Below are positions 41,296 to 48,897 of a stretch of 64,000 nucleotides of DNA, in pieces. Each line of letters starts with the position of its first letter. Position 1 is the stretch's first letter. The stretch lies in contig NZ_AP023360.1 in NCBI RefSeq assembly GCF_018326265.1, positions 1,913,501 through 1,977,500 on the forward strand, written 5' to 3'. A model generated the notes under the pieces. The model was not told the DNA's origin, did no database searches, and saw only the letters and a program-made list of their open reading frames with translations. This stretch comes from Catellatospora sp. IY07-71 (GTDB lineage Bacteria > Actinomycetota > Actinomycetes > Mycobacteriales > Micromonosporaceae). A program made the position numbers and the translations under genes.

Positions 41296-41766
41296 TCAGC
41301 TGTTCTGGATCTCGTTCCAGAAGTTCGGGTCGTTGATGATGCCGATCACGAGGAGCAGCACCATGATCGCGGTGAGCGCCACCGCGGCCCAGCCGGTGGC
41401 GATGCCGGCGATGGCCATGCCGCGGCCCTGCTGACCCCGCTCCTTGATCTGCTTCAGGCTGATGTGCCCCAGGATCGCACCGATCAGGCCGGGCAGCGCG
41501 CCCATCCCATAGCAGCAGCAGGTGGCCACGCCGACGATCCCCAGGACGAGGGACGCGATCGCCATGCCGTTGGTGACGCCGCCCGGAGCGGCGGACGGGT
41601 AGGCGGCGTACGGCGTGGCGTACGGCGAGCCGCTGGTCGGCGGGGTGCTGTACGGGTTGGCGCTCACGGGCGGCGGTGCGTACGGGTCCGGCGCCATCGG
41701 CGGCTGCGCGTACGGATCGGGCTGCGGTGCGAAGGGGTCGTGCCCGGCCGGTGGCGGGTAGGTCAT
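41296..41766 (-). CDS. DUF4190 membrane protein, paralogue of the downstream gene
   Basis: 156 residues with the same design: a Pro/Tyr-rich tail (MTYPPPAGHDPFAPQPDPYA and onward), a helix MAIASLVLGIVGVATCCCYGMGALPGL, the conserved GAILGHISLKQIKERGQQGRGMAIAGIATGWAAVA and a final helix IMVLLLVIGII. The CCC run in the first helix is not in the paralogue. The two genes lie 32 bp apart and look like a local duplication. The first gene of the pair is divergent from the acyl-CoA dehydrogenase gene. Confidence 0.85.
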   Translation of the reverse strand: MTYPPPAGHDPFAPQPDPYAQPPMAPDPYAPPPVSANPYSTPPTSGSPYATPYAAYPSAAPGGVTNGMAIASLVLGIVGVATCCCYGMGALPGLIGAILGHISLKQIKERGQQGRGMAIAGIATGWAAVALTAIMVLLLVIGIINDPNFWNEIQNS

Positions 41767-41815
41767 GGGGGTGCGGTCTCCTCGTCGAAGGGTTCAGCGC
41801 ACGGTAGCGAACCCG

Positions 41816-41829
41816 GTGAACCTTTTCAC
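41816..41829. promoter_or_regulatory. Inverted repeat in the DUF4190/acyl-CoA dehydrogenase divergent region
   Basis: GTGAA and TTCAC are perfect arms around CCTT. It lies 50 bp before the DUF4190 start and 94 bp before the dehydrogenase start. A weak candidate site. Confidence 0.25.
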
Positions 41830-41887
41830 AGTGACGGTGCTGTCAAGCGGCTTGGATGGGACGGGGCCCCGGCTCATACTCAGCAAA

Positions 41888-41905
41888 ACTGAAGCTTCGT
41901 TCAGT
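41888..41905. promoter_or_regulatory. Operator-like inverted repeat before the acyl-CoA dehydrogenase gene
   Basis: ACTGAA and TTCAGT are perfect arms with a 6-bp centre GCTTCG, ending 17 bp before the ATG at 41923. The 18-bp size suits a TetR-type repressor of acyl-CoA metabolism, but no regulator gene is next to it. Confidence 0.4.
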
Positions 41906-41922
41906 GCCCTGGAGGCTGACTC

Positions 41923-43122
41923 ATGGCTCGTCTCGCCCGTACGCCCGGCTTGTCCGATGTGCAGACCGCCATCCTGGAGACGGTGCGCGAGTTCGCGGAC
42001 AAGGAGATCATCCCGCGCGCGCAGCGGCTGGAGCACGACGACGAGTACCCCGAGGTGATCCTCGCCGGGATGAAGGAGATGGGCCTGTTCGGCCTGACCA
42101 TCCCGGAGGAGTACGGCGGCCTCGGCGAGTCGCTGCTGACCTACGCGCTGGTCGTCGAGGAGCTGTCCCGCGGCTGGATGTCGGTGTCCGGCATCGTCAA
42201 CACCCACTTCATCGTGGCGTACCTGGTCTCCCAGCACGGCTCGGCGGAGCAGAAGCAGCGCCTGCTGCCGCGCATGGCCACCGGCGACGTGCGCGGCGCG
42301 TTCAGCATGTCCGAGCCGAACTGCGGCTCCGACGTCTCGGCGATCAAGTCGCGGGCGGTGCGCGACGGCGACTCGTACGTGCTCAACGGCCAGAAGATGT
42401 GGCTGACCAACGGGGCCTACTCGTCGGTGGTGGCCACGCTGGTCAAGACGGACCAGGGCGCGGACACCGTCTACGGCAACATGACCACGTTCCTGCTGGA
42501 GAAGGAGCCCGGCTTCGGCGAGACCGCGCCCGGCCTGACCATCCCTGGCAAGATCGACAAGATGGGCTACAAGGGCGTCGAGACCACCGAGATGATCCTC
42601 GACGGCCACCGCGTGCCGGACTCGGCGATCCTCGGCGGCGCGGACCAGGCCGGCCGCGGCTTCTACCAGATGATGGACGGCATCGAGGTGGGCCGGGTCA
42701 ACGTGGCCGCGCGCGCCTGCGGCATCTCCATCCGCGCGTTCGAGCTGGCCGTGGCGTACGCGCAGCAGCGCGCCACCTTCGGCAAGCCGATCGCGCAGCA
42801 CCAGGCCGTGGCGTTCAAGCTCGCCGAGATGGGCACCAAGATCGAGGCGGCGCACGCGCTGATGGTCAACGCGGCCCGGCTGAAGGACTCCGGCCAGCGC
42901 AACGACGTCGAGGCGGGCATGGCCAAGCTGCTGGCCAGCGAGTACTGCCACGAGATCGTCACCGAGTCGTTCCGCATCCACGGCGGCTACGGCTACTCGA
43001 AGGAGTACGAGATCGAGCGGCTCATGCGCGAGGCGCCGTTCCTGCTCATCGGCGAGGGCACCAGCGAGATCCAGAAGACGATCATCTCGCGCGGCCTGCT
43101 CAAGGAGTACCGCGCGCACTGA
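41923..43122 (+). CDS. Acyl-CoA dehydrogenase (FadE family)
   Basis: The 399-residue flavoprotein oxidises an acyl-CoA at the alpha-beta bond. It shows the family signatures AFSMSEPNCGSDVSAIKSRA and QQRATFGKPIAQHQAVAFKLAEM, and the C-terminal FRIHGGYGYSKEYEIERLMREA with GEGTSEIQKTIISRG. The catalytic base is probably the Glu in EYEIERLMRE, or elsewhere as in isovaleryl-type enzymes. GGAGG lies eight bases before the ATG. An operator-like repeat precedes the gene. It resembles the mycobacterial FadE19 type linked to leucine degradation, which would fit the CitE- and MaoC-like genes nearby; that link is inference. Confidence 0.92.
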   Translation: MARLARTPGLSDVQTAILETVREFADKEIIPRAQRLEHDDEYPEVILAGMKEMGLFGLTIPEEYGGLGESLLTYALVVEELSRGWMSVSGIVNTHFIVAYLVSQHGSAEQKQRLLPRMATGDVRGAFSMSEPNCGSDVSAIKSRAVRDGDSYVLNGQKMWLTNGAYSSVVATLVKTDQGADTVYGNMTTFLLEKEPGFGETAPGLTIPGKIDKMGYKGVETTEMILDGHRVPDSAILGGADQAGRGFYQMMDGIEVGRVNVAARACGISIRAFELAVAYAQQRATFGKPIAQHQAVAFKLAEMGTKIEAAHALMVNAARLKDSGQRNDVEAGMAKLLASEYCHEIVTESFRIHGGYGYSKEYEIERLMREAPFLLIGEGTSEIQKTIISRGLLKEYRAH

Positions 43123-43126
43123 GCGG

Positions 43127-43816
43127 TCAGTGCGAGCGCAGCTCCGGCGGGGCGGTGGCCAGGCGGGCCAGGTCGCCGCGCCGCTCGGGGTGCTCCAGGT
43201 AGAACTGCAGGACGCTGACCACGTCGGCGTCCTGCACGCCGTAGTCCGCGCCGCGCACCCGCAGCGTGCGGTCGTCGGTCTCCAGCCGCAGGCCGGCCCC
43301 GGGGTTCAGGCGCACCGACCGGATCTGCGACCAGGCGAAGTGCGCGCGGTGCACCCGTACGCCCGCGGCGTTCAGCACGATCTGCCGGTGCCGCTCACCG
43401 GGGGTGCCCACGGCCGACCACAGCAGCCACAGCGCCAGCAGCGTCCAGCCGATGGCCAGACCCAGCTCGCGGCCGTCGTGCAGGCGCGCCCAGCGGGCGA
43501 TGACCGGCAGCTGCACGGCGAACACGGCGGCGTCGAACACCCGGTCGTGCACCAGCGTCAGCACCAGGCCGGGCTCGCCGTCGGCGGCGCCCTGCCGCCA
43601 CTGGCCGCTGCGGCGCCGCCGCACGTGGAAGACGCGCACCGCGGCGGCGGCCAGGCCGGCCAGGATCAGCCAGACGGTGATCCCCTCGTCGGAGGAGAGC
43701 GGGTGGATCGGCGTCGTCCGGCCGTACCACCAGGCCCCGGCCAGCAGCAGCACGCCGACACCGGCGAAGGCGGCGGCGCGGGCACGCGGGCTGGTCGGCA
43801 GGGCGATCACCCGCAA
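43127..43816 (-). CDS. Hypothetical membrane protein with PH-like C-terminal region
   Basis: 229 residues. Four hydrophobic helices are likely: AAAFAGVGVLLLAGAWW, GITVWLILAGLAAAAV, AAVFAVQLPVIA and LGLAIGWTLLALWLLWSAV. A soluble end follows with HRQIVLNAAGVRVHRAHFAWSQ, IRSVRLNPGAGLRLE and LRVRGADYGVQ, which looks like a PH-type beta domain. The last segment (VVSVLQFYLEHPERRGDL) is typical of actinobacterial small membrane proteins of this kind. Function unknown. The 3' end lies 4 bp from the convergent acyl-CoA dehydrogenase. Confidence 0.72.
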   Translation of the reverse strand: MRVIALPTSPRARAAAFAGVGVLLLAGAWWYGRTTPIHPLSSDEGITVWLILAGLAAAAVRVFHVRRRRSGQWRQGAADGEPGLVLTLVHDRVFDAAVFAVQLPVIARWARLHDGRELGLAIGWTLLALWLLWSAVGTPGERHRQIVLNAAGVRVHRAHFAWSQIRSVRLNPGAGLRLETDDRTLRVRGADYGVQDADVVSVLQFYLEHPERRGDLARLATAPPELRSH

Positions 43817-43923
43817 AAGGCTACGAGGTCACCTCATCTCCGTCGACGGCGCGGTTGCTCGATCCCGCCGATCGGGCGCGGGCTCCCGCGCCGCACCCGA
43901 GCGGGCCGTCCCGGACCGGCGGG

Positions 43924-43929
43924 TACGCT
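43924..43929 (+). promoter_or_regulatory. -10 hexamer TACGCT, probable leaderless start
   Basis: TACGCT ends seven bases before GTG 43937. The arrangement indicates a leaderless transcript for the 136-residue membrane protein. Confidence 0.45.
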
Positions 43930-43936
43930 GGCTGCC

Positions 43937-44347
43937 GTGCGACGACTGCTCACCCCCGGCTGGCTGGCCGGCCATGCCCTGATGGTGGTCGCCGTCGCGG
44001 TTTGTCTGGCCCTCGGCTGGTGGCAGGCGGGCCGTGCCGCCGAGGGAAACACTCTGAGCTGGGCGTACACCTTCGAGTGGCCGCTCTTCGCCGTCTTCAC
44101 CGTGCTGATCTGGTTCCGGGAGGTCCGGCTGGCCCTGCGCAAGGGCCGTGCCGACGCCGTGTCCCCGGACGTTGAGCCGGTGGTGGAGCGGCCGCGGCCG
44201 GTCATCACCCGCCGGGTGAGATCGACCACTGCCGAGGCGGACGAGGCGGCGGATCCGCAGCTGGCCGCGTACAACGAATACCTGGCCTGGCTGAGCGAGC
44301 ACCCCGAGGCACGACCCGGCGACTATCCCGCTAAGGAGCACCGATGA
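43937..44347 (+). CDS. Small membrane protein, paired with a DUF3817 protein
   Basis: 136 residues from GTG 43937. Two hydrophobic helices at the N-terminus (GHALMVVAVAVCLALGWWQ and WPLFAVFTVLIWF) are followed by a charged cytoplasmic tail ending YNEYLAWLSEHPEARPGDYPAKEHR-like residues. The family is widespread in actinomycetes, usually directly before a DUF3817 gene, and has no known function. Here the two overlap by 4 nt (ATGA), so they are made together and may form a complex. Confidence 0.75.
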   Translation: MRRLLTPGWLAGHALMVVAVAVCLALGWWQAGRAAEGNTLSWAYTFEWPLFAVFTVLIWFREVRLALRKGRADAVSPDVEPVVERPRPVITRRVRSTTAEADEAADPQLAAYNEYLAWLSEHPEARPGDYPAKEHR

Positions 44348-44667
44348 ACGGCGCACTCACCCGCTACCGCATCATCGCCTGGATCGTGGGCGTGCTGCTG
44401 GTGACGCTGACCCTGGTCGCCATGCCGATGAAGTACTTCGCCGACAACAACCTCGGCGTGGTGATCATCGCCCCCGTGCACGGCTGGCTGTACGTGGTCT
44501 ACCTGGCCGCCGTCGGCGACCTGGCCCGCCGGGTGCAGTGGCCGGTGACCCGCATCCTGCTGGTCGCGCTGGCCGGCACGGTGCCGTTCCTGTCGTTCAT
44601 CATGGAGCGGCGCGTGGTCGGCTGGATCCAGGGCACCGACCGGCAGCCCTCGTTCACAGAAGCGTGA
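44344..44667 (+). CDS. DUF3817 integral membrane protein
   Basis: 107 residues with three to four hydrophobic helices (IIAWIVGVLLVTLTLVAMPM, VIIAPVHGWLYVVYLAAVGDL, ILLVALAGTVPFLSF). PVHGWLYVVYL and the closing PFLSFIMERRVV are typical of DUF3817, a family fused in some bacteria to transporters and otherwise of unknown role. It is coupled to the preceding gene. Its 3' end overlaps the convergent radical SAM gene by 14 bp. Confidence 0.85.
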   Translation: MNGALTRYRIIAWIVGVLLVTLTLVAMPMKYFADNNLGVVIIAPVHGWLYVVYLAAVGDLARRVQWPVTRILLVALAGTVPFLSFIMERRVVGWIQGTDRQPSFTEA

Positions 44668-46717
44668 GCTGAACGCCCGTCGCCGGTGCGGCGGGCGCCT
44701 CTTCCTCCGGCTCGTTCACGACCAGGTCCCGGGCGAGTTCGTCGCGGGGCAGCAGGCCGTGCCGCCGCATCGCCCGGCGCACCCGCGCGGTGACCAGCCG
44801 CTGGTAGTCGGCGCTCGCGAAGGCACGCCGCCCCGGGTAGAGCCGCTCGTAGAGCGGCACCAGCCCCGGATGGTGGGCGCGCAGCCAGCGCAGATACCAC
44901 TCCCGGGCGCCGGTGCGCAGGTGCAGGACGAGCGGGGTCACGCTCGCCGCGCCCGCCTCCGCCAGCGCCTCCACCGTGGCGTCGACGTGCTCCTCGCCGT
45001 CGGTGAGGCCGGGCAGGATCGGCGCCATCAGCACGCCGACCCGCATGCCGGCGTCGGTGAGGCGGCGGACCGCGTCCACCCGGCGGGCCGGGGACGGCGT
45101 GCCCGACTCGACCGAGCGCCACAGCCCCTCGTCGAGGAAGCCGACCGACAGCGACACCGACACCCGGGTCCGCGTGGCGGCCCGCGCCAGCAGCGGCAGG
45201 TCGCGCAGGATCAGCGTGCCCTTGGTGAGGATCGAGAACGGGTTGGACCAGTCCGACAGGGCCGAGATGATGCCGGGCATCAGCCGGTAGCGCCCCTCGG
45301 CCCGCTGGTAGCAGTCGACGTTGGTGCCCATGGCGATGGACTGGCCGCCCCACCGCGGCGCGGCCAGCTCCCGGCGCAGCACCTCGGGCGCGTTCACCTT
45401 GACCACGATCTTCGAGTCGAAGTCGTGCCCGGCGTCGAGGTCGAGATACGTGTGCGTGTTGCGGGCGAAGCAGTTGTGGCTGACCACGCCGTTGGCGATG
45501 AAGTCGCCGGTGCCCGTCGTGATGTCCCACAGCGGCAGCTCCAGGCCGAGCGGCTCGATCCGCTCCACGTGCAGCGGCACCGCGCCCTTCACCGCGCCCC
45601 CCTGCACCGCGCGCCGCCGGGTCACCGCGGGGTCGGTCAGGTGGAAGAAGCGCAGCTTCTCCGGCAGCCCGCCGAGCAGGCGCAGGCTGAGCAGGCCGAT
45701 CGGGCCGACCCGGTCCTCCACCGCGAACTGGAAGCCGAAGCTCCGCAGCGCCTCGCGGGTCGGCTCGACCAGCTCCACGTCGGTGTGCACGACGCGCCAC
45801 AGCCCCTGCGTGTGGCTGCCCTCGGCGTCGAAGATTCCGGCCAGGAAACCCTTGGCCCACTCCGGGTCGGGCTCGGCGGGGGGCTGCCGCAGCGTGGTGA
45901 TCAGGTCCAGATCGCGGCGGGCGTACGTGCTGACGCCGGTGCCCCGGCCCGCCGGCGCGAACTCGGCGGTGTGCGCGCCCGACTCGCGCAGGTAGCCGAT
46001 CACACGGCTCATCACCTGCGGCTCCTCGGTGGCCAGCCGGAACCGCGGCACGGTGCCGTACGGGTCGCGATAGCCCTGCTCCGGCTCGGGGCGCAGCACG
46101 GCGTGCAGGTAACCGCGCCGGTACTCCGGGGACTCCTTGGGCGGCTCGGCGAAACGGCCGGTGCCCATCAGCTTGTTGCCGGTGGTCAGGTGCGGCCGCT
46201 GCGCGGCCCCGGCGCGCGCCCCGGTGACGTGCTTCCAGCCCCGGTCGGTGAGGAAGCGGTGGTCGCCGCTGGCCACCAGCTCGGTGCCGTCGCGCAGGGT
46301 GACCCGGTAGGCGGGCTTCACGGTGGACCACTTGTCCCGCACGTGGGTCACCGCGTAGCGGCGGTAGGCGCCGTCGCGGACCGTGCCGATGATCGCGTCG
46401 CCCACGCGCAGCTCCGCGATGGGCTTGGTGCGCCCGTCCGCCATCAGCACCGGCGTCTCGCCGGCCAGGCAGTACGAGCAGGCGTGGGTGCAGCCCCGGT
46501 AGGGGTTGACGGTGTATTCGAACGGCACCCGGCGGTCGTCGCCGCCGGGCACCCGGTTGATCAGCGACTTGGCCCGGACCTCGTAGAACGTCATCCCGGC
46601 GAACTCGGGAGTGTCGAACGTACGCACGACCGCGCCGGGCAGCGGCGGCTGCACCGGCGCGGACGCGTCCGGCGGGGTGCTCTCGGTGAGATGACTCCAG
46701 CGCACCCCGCTATTCAA
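44654..46717 (-). CDS. Rv2578c-type radical SAM protein interrupted by an intein
   Basis: 687 residues as translated; splicing out residues 83-415 leaves a 354-residue radical SAM protein. The cluster motif is CTHACSY followed, after the intein, by CFARNTHTYLD, giving C-x3-C-x2-C with the third Cys restored only after splicing. The extein continues with DSKIVVKVNAPEVL, AMGTNVDCYQRAEG, TKGTLILRDLPLL, VSVSLSVGF and VLMAPILPGLTD, as in SplB-like or Rv2578c radical SAM proteins. The biochemical role is not established. The start is TTG 46717 or, more likely, GTG 46705, because an SOS-box-like site covers 46714-46729. It follows the thioredoxin gene on the same strand. Confidence 0.9.
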   Translation of the reverse strand: MNSGVRWSHLTESTPPDASAPVQPPLPGAVVRTFDTPEFAGMTFYEVRAKSLINRVPGGDDRRVPFEYTVNPYRGCTHACSYCLAGETPVLMADGRTKPIAELRVGDAIIGTVRDGAYRRYAVTHVRDKWSTVKPAYRVTLRDGTELVASGDHRFLTDRGWKHVTGARAGAAQRPHLTTGNKLMGTGRFAEPPKESPEYRRGYLHAVLRPEPEQGYRDPYGTVPRFRLATEEPQVMSRVIGYLRESGAHTAEFAPAGRGTGVSTYARRDLDLITTLRQPPAEPDPEWAKGFLAGIFDAEGSHTQGLWRVVHTDVELVEPTREALRSFGFQFAVEDRVGPIGLLSLRLLGGLPEKLRFFHLTDPAVTRRRAVQGGAVKGAVPLHVERIEPLGLELPLWDITTGTGDFIANGVVSHNCFARNTHTYLDLDAGHDFDSKIVVKVNAPEVLRRELAAPRWGGQSIAMGTNVDCYQRAEGRYRLMPGIISALSDWSNPFSILTKGTLILRDLPLLARAATRTRVSVSLSVGFLDEGLWRSVESGTPSPARRVDAVRRLTDAGMRVGVLMAPILPGLTDGEEHVDATVEALAEAGAASVTPLVLHLRTGAREWYLRWLRAHHPGLVPLYERLYPGRRAFASADYQRLVTARVRRAMRRHGLLPRDELARDLVVNEPEEEAPAAPATGVQLTLL
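45473..46471 (-). mobile_element. Intein with LAGLIDADG-type homing endonuclease domain
   Basis: A 333-residue intein occupies residues 83-415. It begins with Cys in CLAGETPVLMADGRTKPIAE (block A) and has a block B GTELVASGDHRFLT with the conserved His. It ends WDITTGTGDFIANGVVSHN with the His-Asn pair, followed by a Cys as the first C-extein residue. All residues for standard splicing are present. A homing endonuclease insert lies at about 190-345: the second dodecapeptide is clear (FLAGIFDAEGSH), whereas the first (YRRGYLHAVLRPEPEQG) is degenerate, so endonuclease activity may be lost. Confidence 0.92.
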
Positions 46718-46729
46718 ACATATGTTCGA
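46714..46729. promoter_or_regulatory. SOS-box-like site (LexA) at the radical SAM gene start
   Basis: On the minus strand it reads TCGAACATATGTTTGA, one mismatch from the actinobacterial LexA consensus TCGAAC-N4-GTTCGA. It overlaps TATGTT, a possible -10 for the radical SAM gene. The thioredoxin stop lies just upstream. Confidence 0.6.
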
Positions 46730-46732
46730 AGA

Positions 46733-47089
46733 CTAGGCAGCCTTCGCGTCCGCCTTAACCTGCTCCATGTCGAGCTCGCGCACCTTCTGGATCAGGTCGG
46801 TGAACGCCACCTCCGGCAGCGCGCCGGGCTGCGCGTACACGATCACGCCGTCGCGGATCGCCATGATGGTGGGGATCGACTGGATGTTGAAGTGCCCGGC
46901 GAGCGCCTGCTGCGCCTCCGTGTCGACCTTGCCGAACGTGATGTCCGGGTTCGCCTCCGCGGCCCGCTCGTAGACCGGCGCGAACCGGACACACGGCCCA
47001 CACCAGCTCGCCCAGAAGTCGACGAAGGTGATGCCGTCCCCGCCCGTCTTCTCGCCGAAGTTCTCGGTGGTGAACTCCACGGTGCCCAT
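46733..47089 (-). CDS. trxA: Thioredoxin
   Basis: 118 residues with the complete thioredoxin fold: VEFTTENFGEKTGGDGITFV, active site WASWCGPCVRFAP, PDITFGKVDTEAQQALAG, the cis-Pro segment QSIPTIMAI and a closing VREL helix. It reduces protein disulfides in the cytoplasm using thioredoxin reductase. ATG 47089 has AGGAG seven bases upstream, so the five residues before it are not translated. The intein-containing radical SAM gene follows 15-27 bp downstream. Confidence 0.94.
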   Translation of the reverse strand: MGTVEFTTENFGEKTGGDGITFVDFWASWCGPCVRFAPVYERAAEANPDITFGKVDTEAQQALAGHFNIQSIPTIMAIRDGVIVYAQPGALPEVAFTDLIQKVRELDMEQVKADAKAA

Positions 47090-47240
47090 GTTCGTGCTCC
47101 TCATTCGATCGAGTGACCAGCGTCCATGTAAACCGCTGGACTGCGTGCCTCATTCCCGACCCGACCACCGTACCCACGGTGATGACACACACAGGGCATA
47201 GGACCACAGCTTGGACACGTGGCGGGGGAGGATGGAGGCC

Positions 47241-47609
47241 ATGAGCGCGACCTTCGTGTACGACGGCGACTGCGCCTTCTGCACCGCGTGCGCCCGGTTC
47301 ATCGAGCGCCGGGTGCCCACCGCCGCCCGGATCGTGCCGTGGCAGCGGGCCGACCTCGCCGCGCTCGGCCTCACCCGCGCGCAGTGCCGGGAAGCCGTGC
47401 AATTCGTGACTCCCGGCCGCCCCGTGCTGGCCGGCCCGGACGCCATCGCGGCCCTACTGCGCACCAGCCACGCCGGCTGGCGCCCGATCGGCGGCGCGCT
47501 CGCCCGGCCCGGTCTGGGCGCCCTGGCCTGGCCCGTCTACCGGTGGATCGCCCGCCACCGCCACCAGCTCCCGGGCGGCACCGCGGCGTGCGCCGTACCC
47601 CCGCGCTAG
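47241..47609 (+). CDS. DCC family thiol-disulfide oxidoreductase-like protein (DUF393)
   Basis: The 122-residue product shows the family hallmark FVYDGDCAFCTACARFIERR, in which DxDCxFC gives the family its name, and RIVPWQRADLAALGLT in the second half. DCC proteins have a thioredoxin-like fold and are predicted redox proteins; no substrate is known. ATG 47241 is chosen because GGGGAGGA lies about nine bases upstream; ATG 47232 is also in frame. Divergent from the thioredoxin gene and overlapping the convergent MaoC gene by 4 bp. Confidence 0.88.
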   Translation: MSATFVYDGDCAFCTACARFIERRVPTAARIVPWQRADLAALGLTRAQCREAVQFVTPGRPVLAGPDAIAALLRTSHAGWRPIGGALARPGLGALAWPVYRWIARHRHQLPGGTAACAVPPR

Positions 47610-48061
47610 TCGGGGCGCTTGGGGACCATGACCTTGCGCTTGAAGACGCAGACGAGGGTGCCGTCCTGGTTGTAGCCCCGGGTCTCCACGGCGACCACGC
47701 CGCGGTCGGGCTTGGACTCCGACTCGCGCTTGTCCAGCACGGTGGTCTCGCCGTAGATGGTGTCGCCGTGGAAGGTCGGCGCGACGTGGCGCAGGCTCTC
47801 GACCTCGAGGTTGGCGATGGCCTTGCCGCTCACGTCCGGCACGGACATGCCCAGCAGCAGCGAGTAGATGTAGTTGCCGACCACCACGTTGCGCTTGAAG
47901 TCGGTCTGCGTGGCCGCGTAGTGCGCGTCCAGGTGCAGCGGGTGGTGGTTCATGGTCAACAGGCAGAAGAGGTGGTCGTCGTACTCGGTGACCGTCTTGC
48001 CGGGCCAGTGCTTGTAGATCGCCCCGACCTCGAACTCCTCGAAGTAGCGCCCGAACTGCAT
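47606..48061 (-). CDS. MaoC-like hotdog dehydratase/hydratase
   Basis: 151 residues from ATG 48061, with AGGAG seven bases before it. The protein has a hotdog fold with FGRYFEEFEVGAIYKHWPGKTVTEYDDHLFC, LTMNHHPLHLDAHYA carrying the D-x4-H-type catalytic dyad region, and VVVGNYIYSLLLGM. MaoC proteins hydrate enoyl-CoA or mesaconyl-CoA type substrates. The sequence is close in style to the mycobacterial Rv2499c type that stands next to a CitE-like and a FadE gene. Here those partners are several kb away. The substrate is inferred, not shown. Confidence 0.88.
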   Translation of the reverse strand: MQFGRYFEEFEVGAIYKHWPGKTVTEYDDHLFCLLTMNHHPLHLDAHYAATQTDFKRNVVVGNYIYSLLLGMSVPDVSGKAIANLEVESLRHVAPTFHGDTIYGETTVLDKRESESKPDRGVVAVETRGYNQDGTLVCVFKRKVMVPKRPD

Positions 48062-48227
48062 TGTCCGTCTCCTGCCCCTGGATGCAGTGAACGGCGGGGC
48101 CCTCCCCGGCACCCGCCGCCCACGCTTGTGAAAAAGGATTCTGCCTCCAGGGCTACCCGTGAGTACATAAGCCCCGGCGGAGAACTACATCACACACCAT
48201 CGGCCACCGGTGTTTCTGCGTTTGACA

Positions 48228-48245
48228 CGCTTCGCGGCAAGCGTC
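48228..48245. promoter_or_regulatory. Inverted repeat overlapping a TTGACA box
   Basis: ACGCTT and AAGCGT are perfect arms around CGCGGC. The left arm touches TTGACA at 48223-48228, a good -35. It lies 36 bp before the gene at 48282 and could be an operator. Confidence 0.35.
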
Positions 48246-48281
48246 CGGGCTCGCGGCATATGCTGACGGCAGGAGGTCGCC

Positions 48282-48815
48282 ATGCCGAGTTTTTCCGCAG
48301 CTGATCACCTGATCTCGCGCCAGTTGTACCGGCGGGAGATCGCCCCTCTCACCTTCGAGCCGCACGAGTGGGAGCTGCTGACCCGGCTCCCCGCCCGTGT
48401 CATGATCGCCGCCACCTCCGCCGAGCCCGACAGCGACCGCCGTACGGTCGACGAGGGGCTGGCCGGCATCAACGCCATCGCCGCCGGGGCCGACGCCGAC
48501 TCGGAACTGGTCAAGGCCATCGTCGGCGCGATCTACGCGGAGGCGGACCCGGATCCGCCCGCCGCCGAGCAGTTCCGCGACCCGGACCACGCCATCACCG
48601 AGGTGCTGGTGAGCTGCCGCGCGGCGGCGCTGGTCCTCGACTCCCGGGCCACGCCCGCCGACGGGCAGGCGTACCGGAGCTGGCTGGAGTCGATCGCGGA
48701 CCAGGTCTGCGGCGCCGCCCGCTCGGGCGGCCTGCTGGGCTTCGGCGGGGTCACCCGCAGCCAGGCCGAGCAGCACTTCCTCAGCGAGCTGGGGGACGCC
48801 CTGCGCAACGTGTGA
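48282..48815 (+). CDS. Hypothetical helical protein, 177 residues
   Basis: The protein is predicted to be mainly helical and soluble, with a conserved-looking core (EWELLTRLPARVMIAATSA, TVDEGLAGINAIAAGADADSEL, AITEVLVSCRAAALVLDSRA, YRSWLESIADQVCGAARSGG). The pattern is faintly like TerB/tellurite-type helical proteins, but I would not name it. ATG 48282 follows an excellent AGGAGG site. The C-terminus (TRSQAEQHFLSELGDALRNV) is acidic and helical. Divergent from the MaoC gene. Confidence 0.7.
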   Translation: MPSFSAADHLISRQLYRREIAPLTFEPHEWELLTRLPARVMIAATSAEPDSDRRTVDEGLAGINAIAAGADADSELVKAIVGAIYAEADPDPPAAEQFRDPDHAITEVLVSCRAAALVLDSRATPADGQAYRSWLESIADQVCGAARSGGLLGFGGVTRSQAEQHFLSELGDALRNV

Positions 48816-48882
48816 CCGGTGCCCGATCCCCGGCGGGCCGCCCGCGCGGCGGCACGCCGGGGTCGGCCATGCCCGCCGCCGG

Positions 48883-48888
48883 TAAGCT
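48883..48888 (+). promoter_or_regulatory. -10 hexamer TAAGCT, probable leaderless start of the RNA methyltransferase gene
   Basis: TAAGCT ends nine bases before GTG 48898, so the transcript should start at or near the codon. Confidence 0.4.
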
Positions 48889-48897
48889 GCTGCGCTT

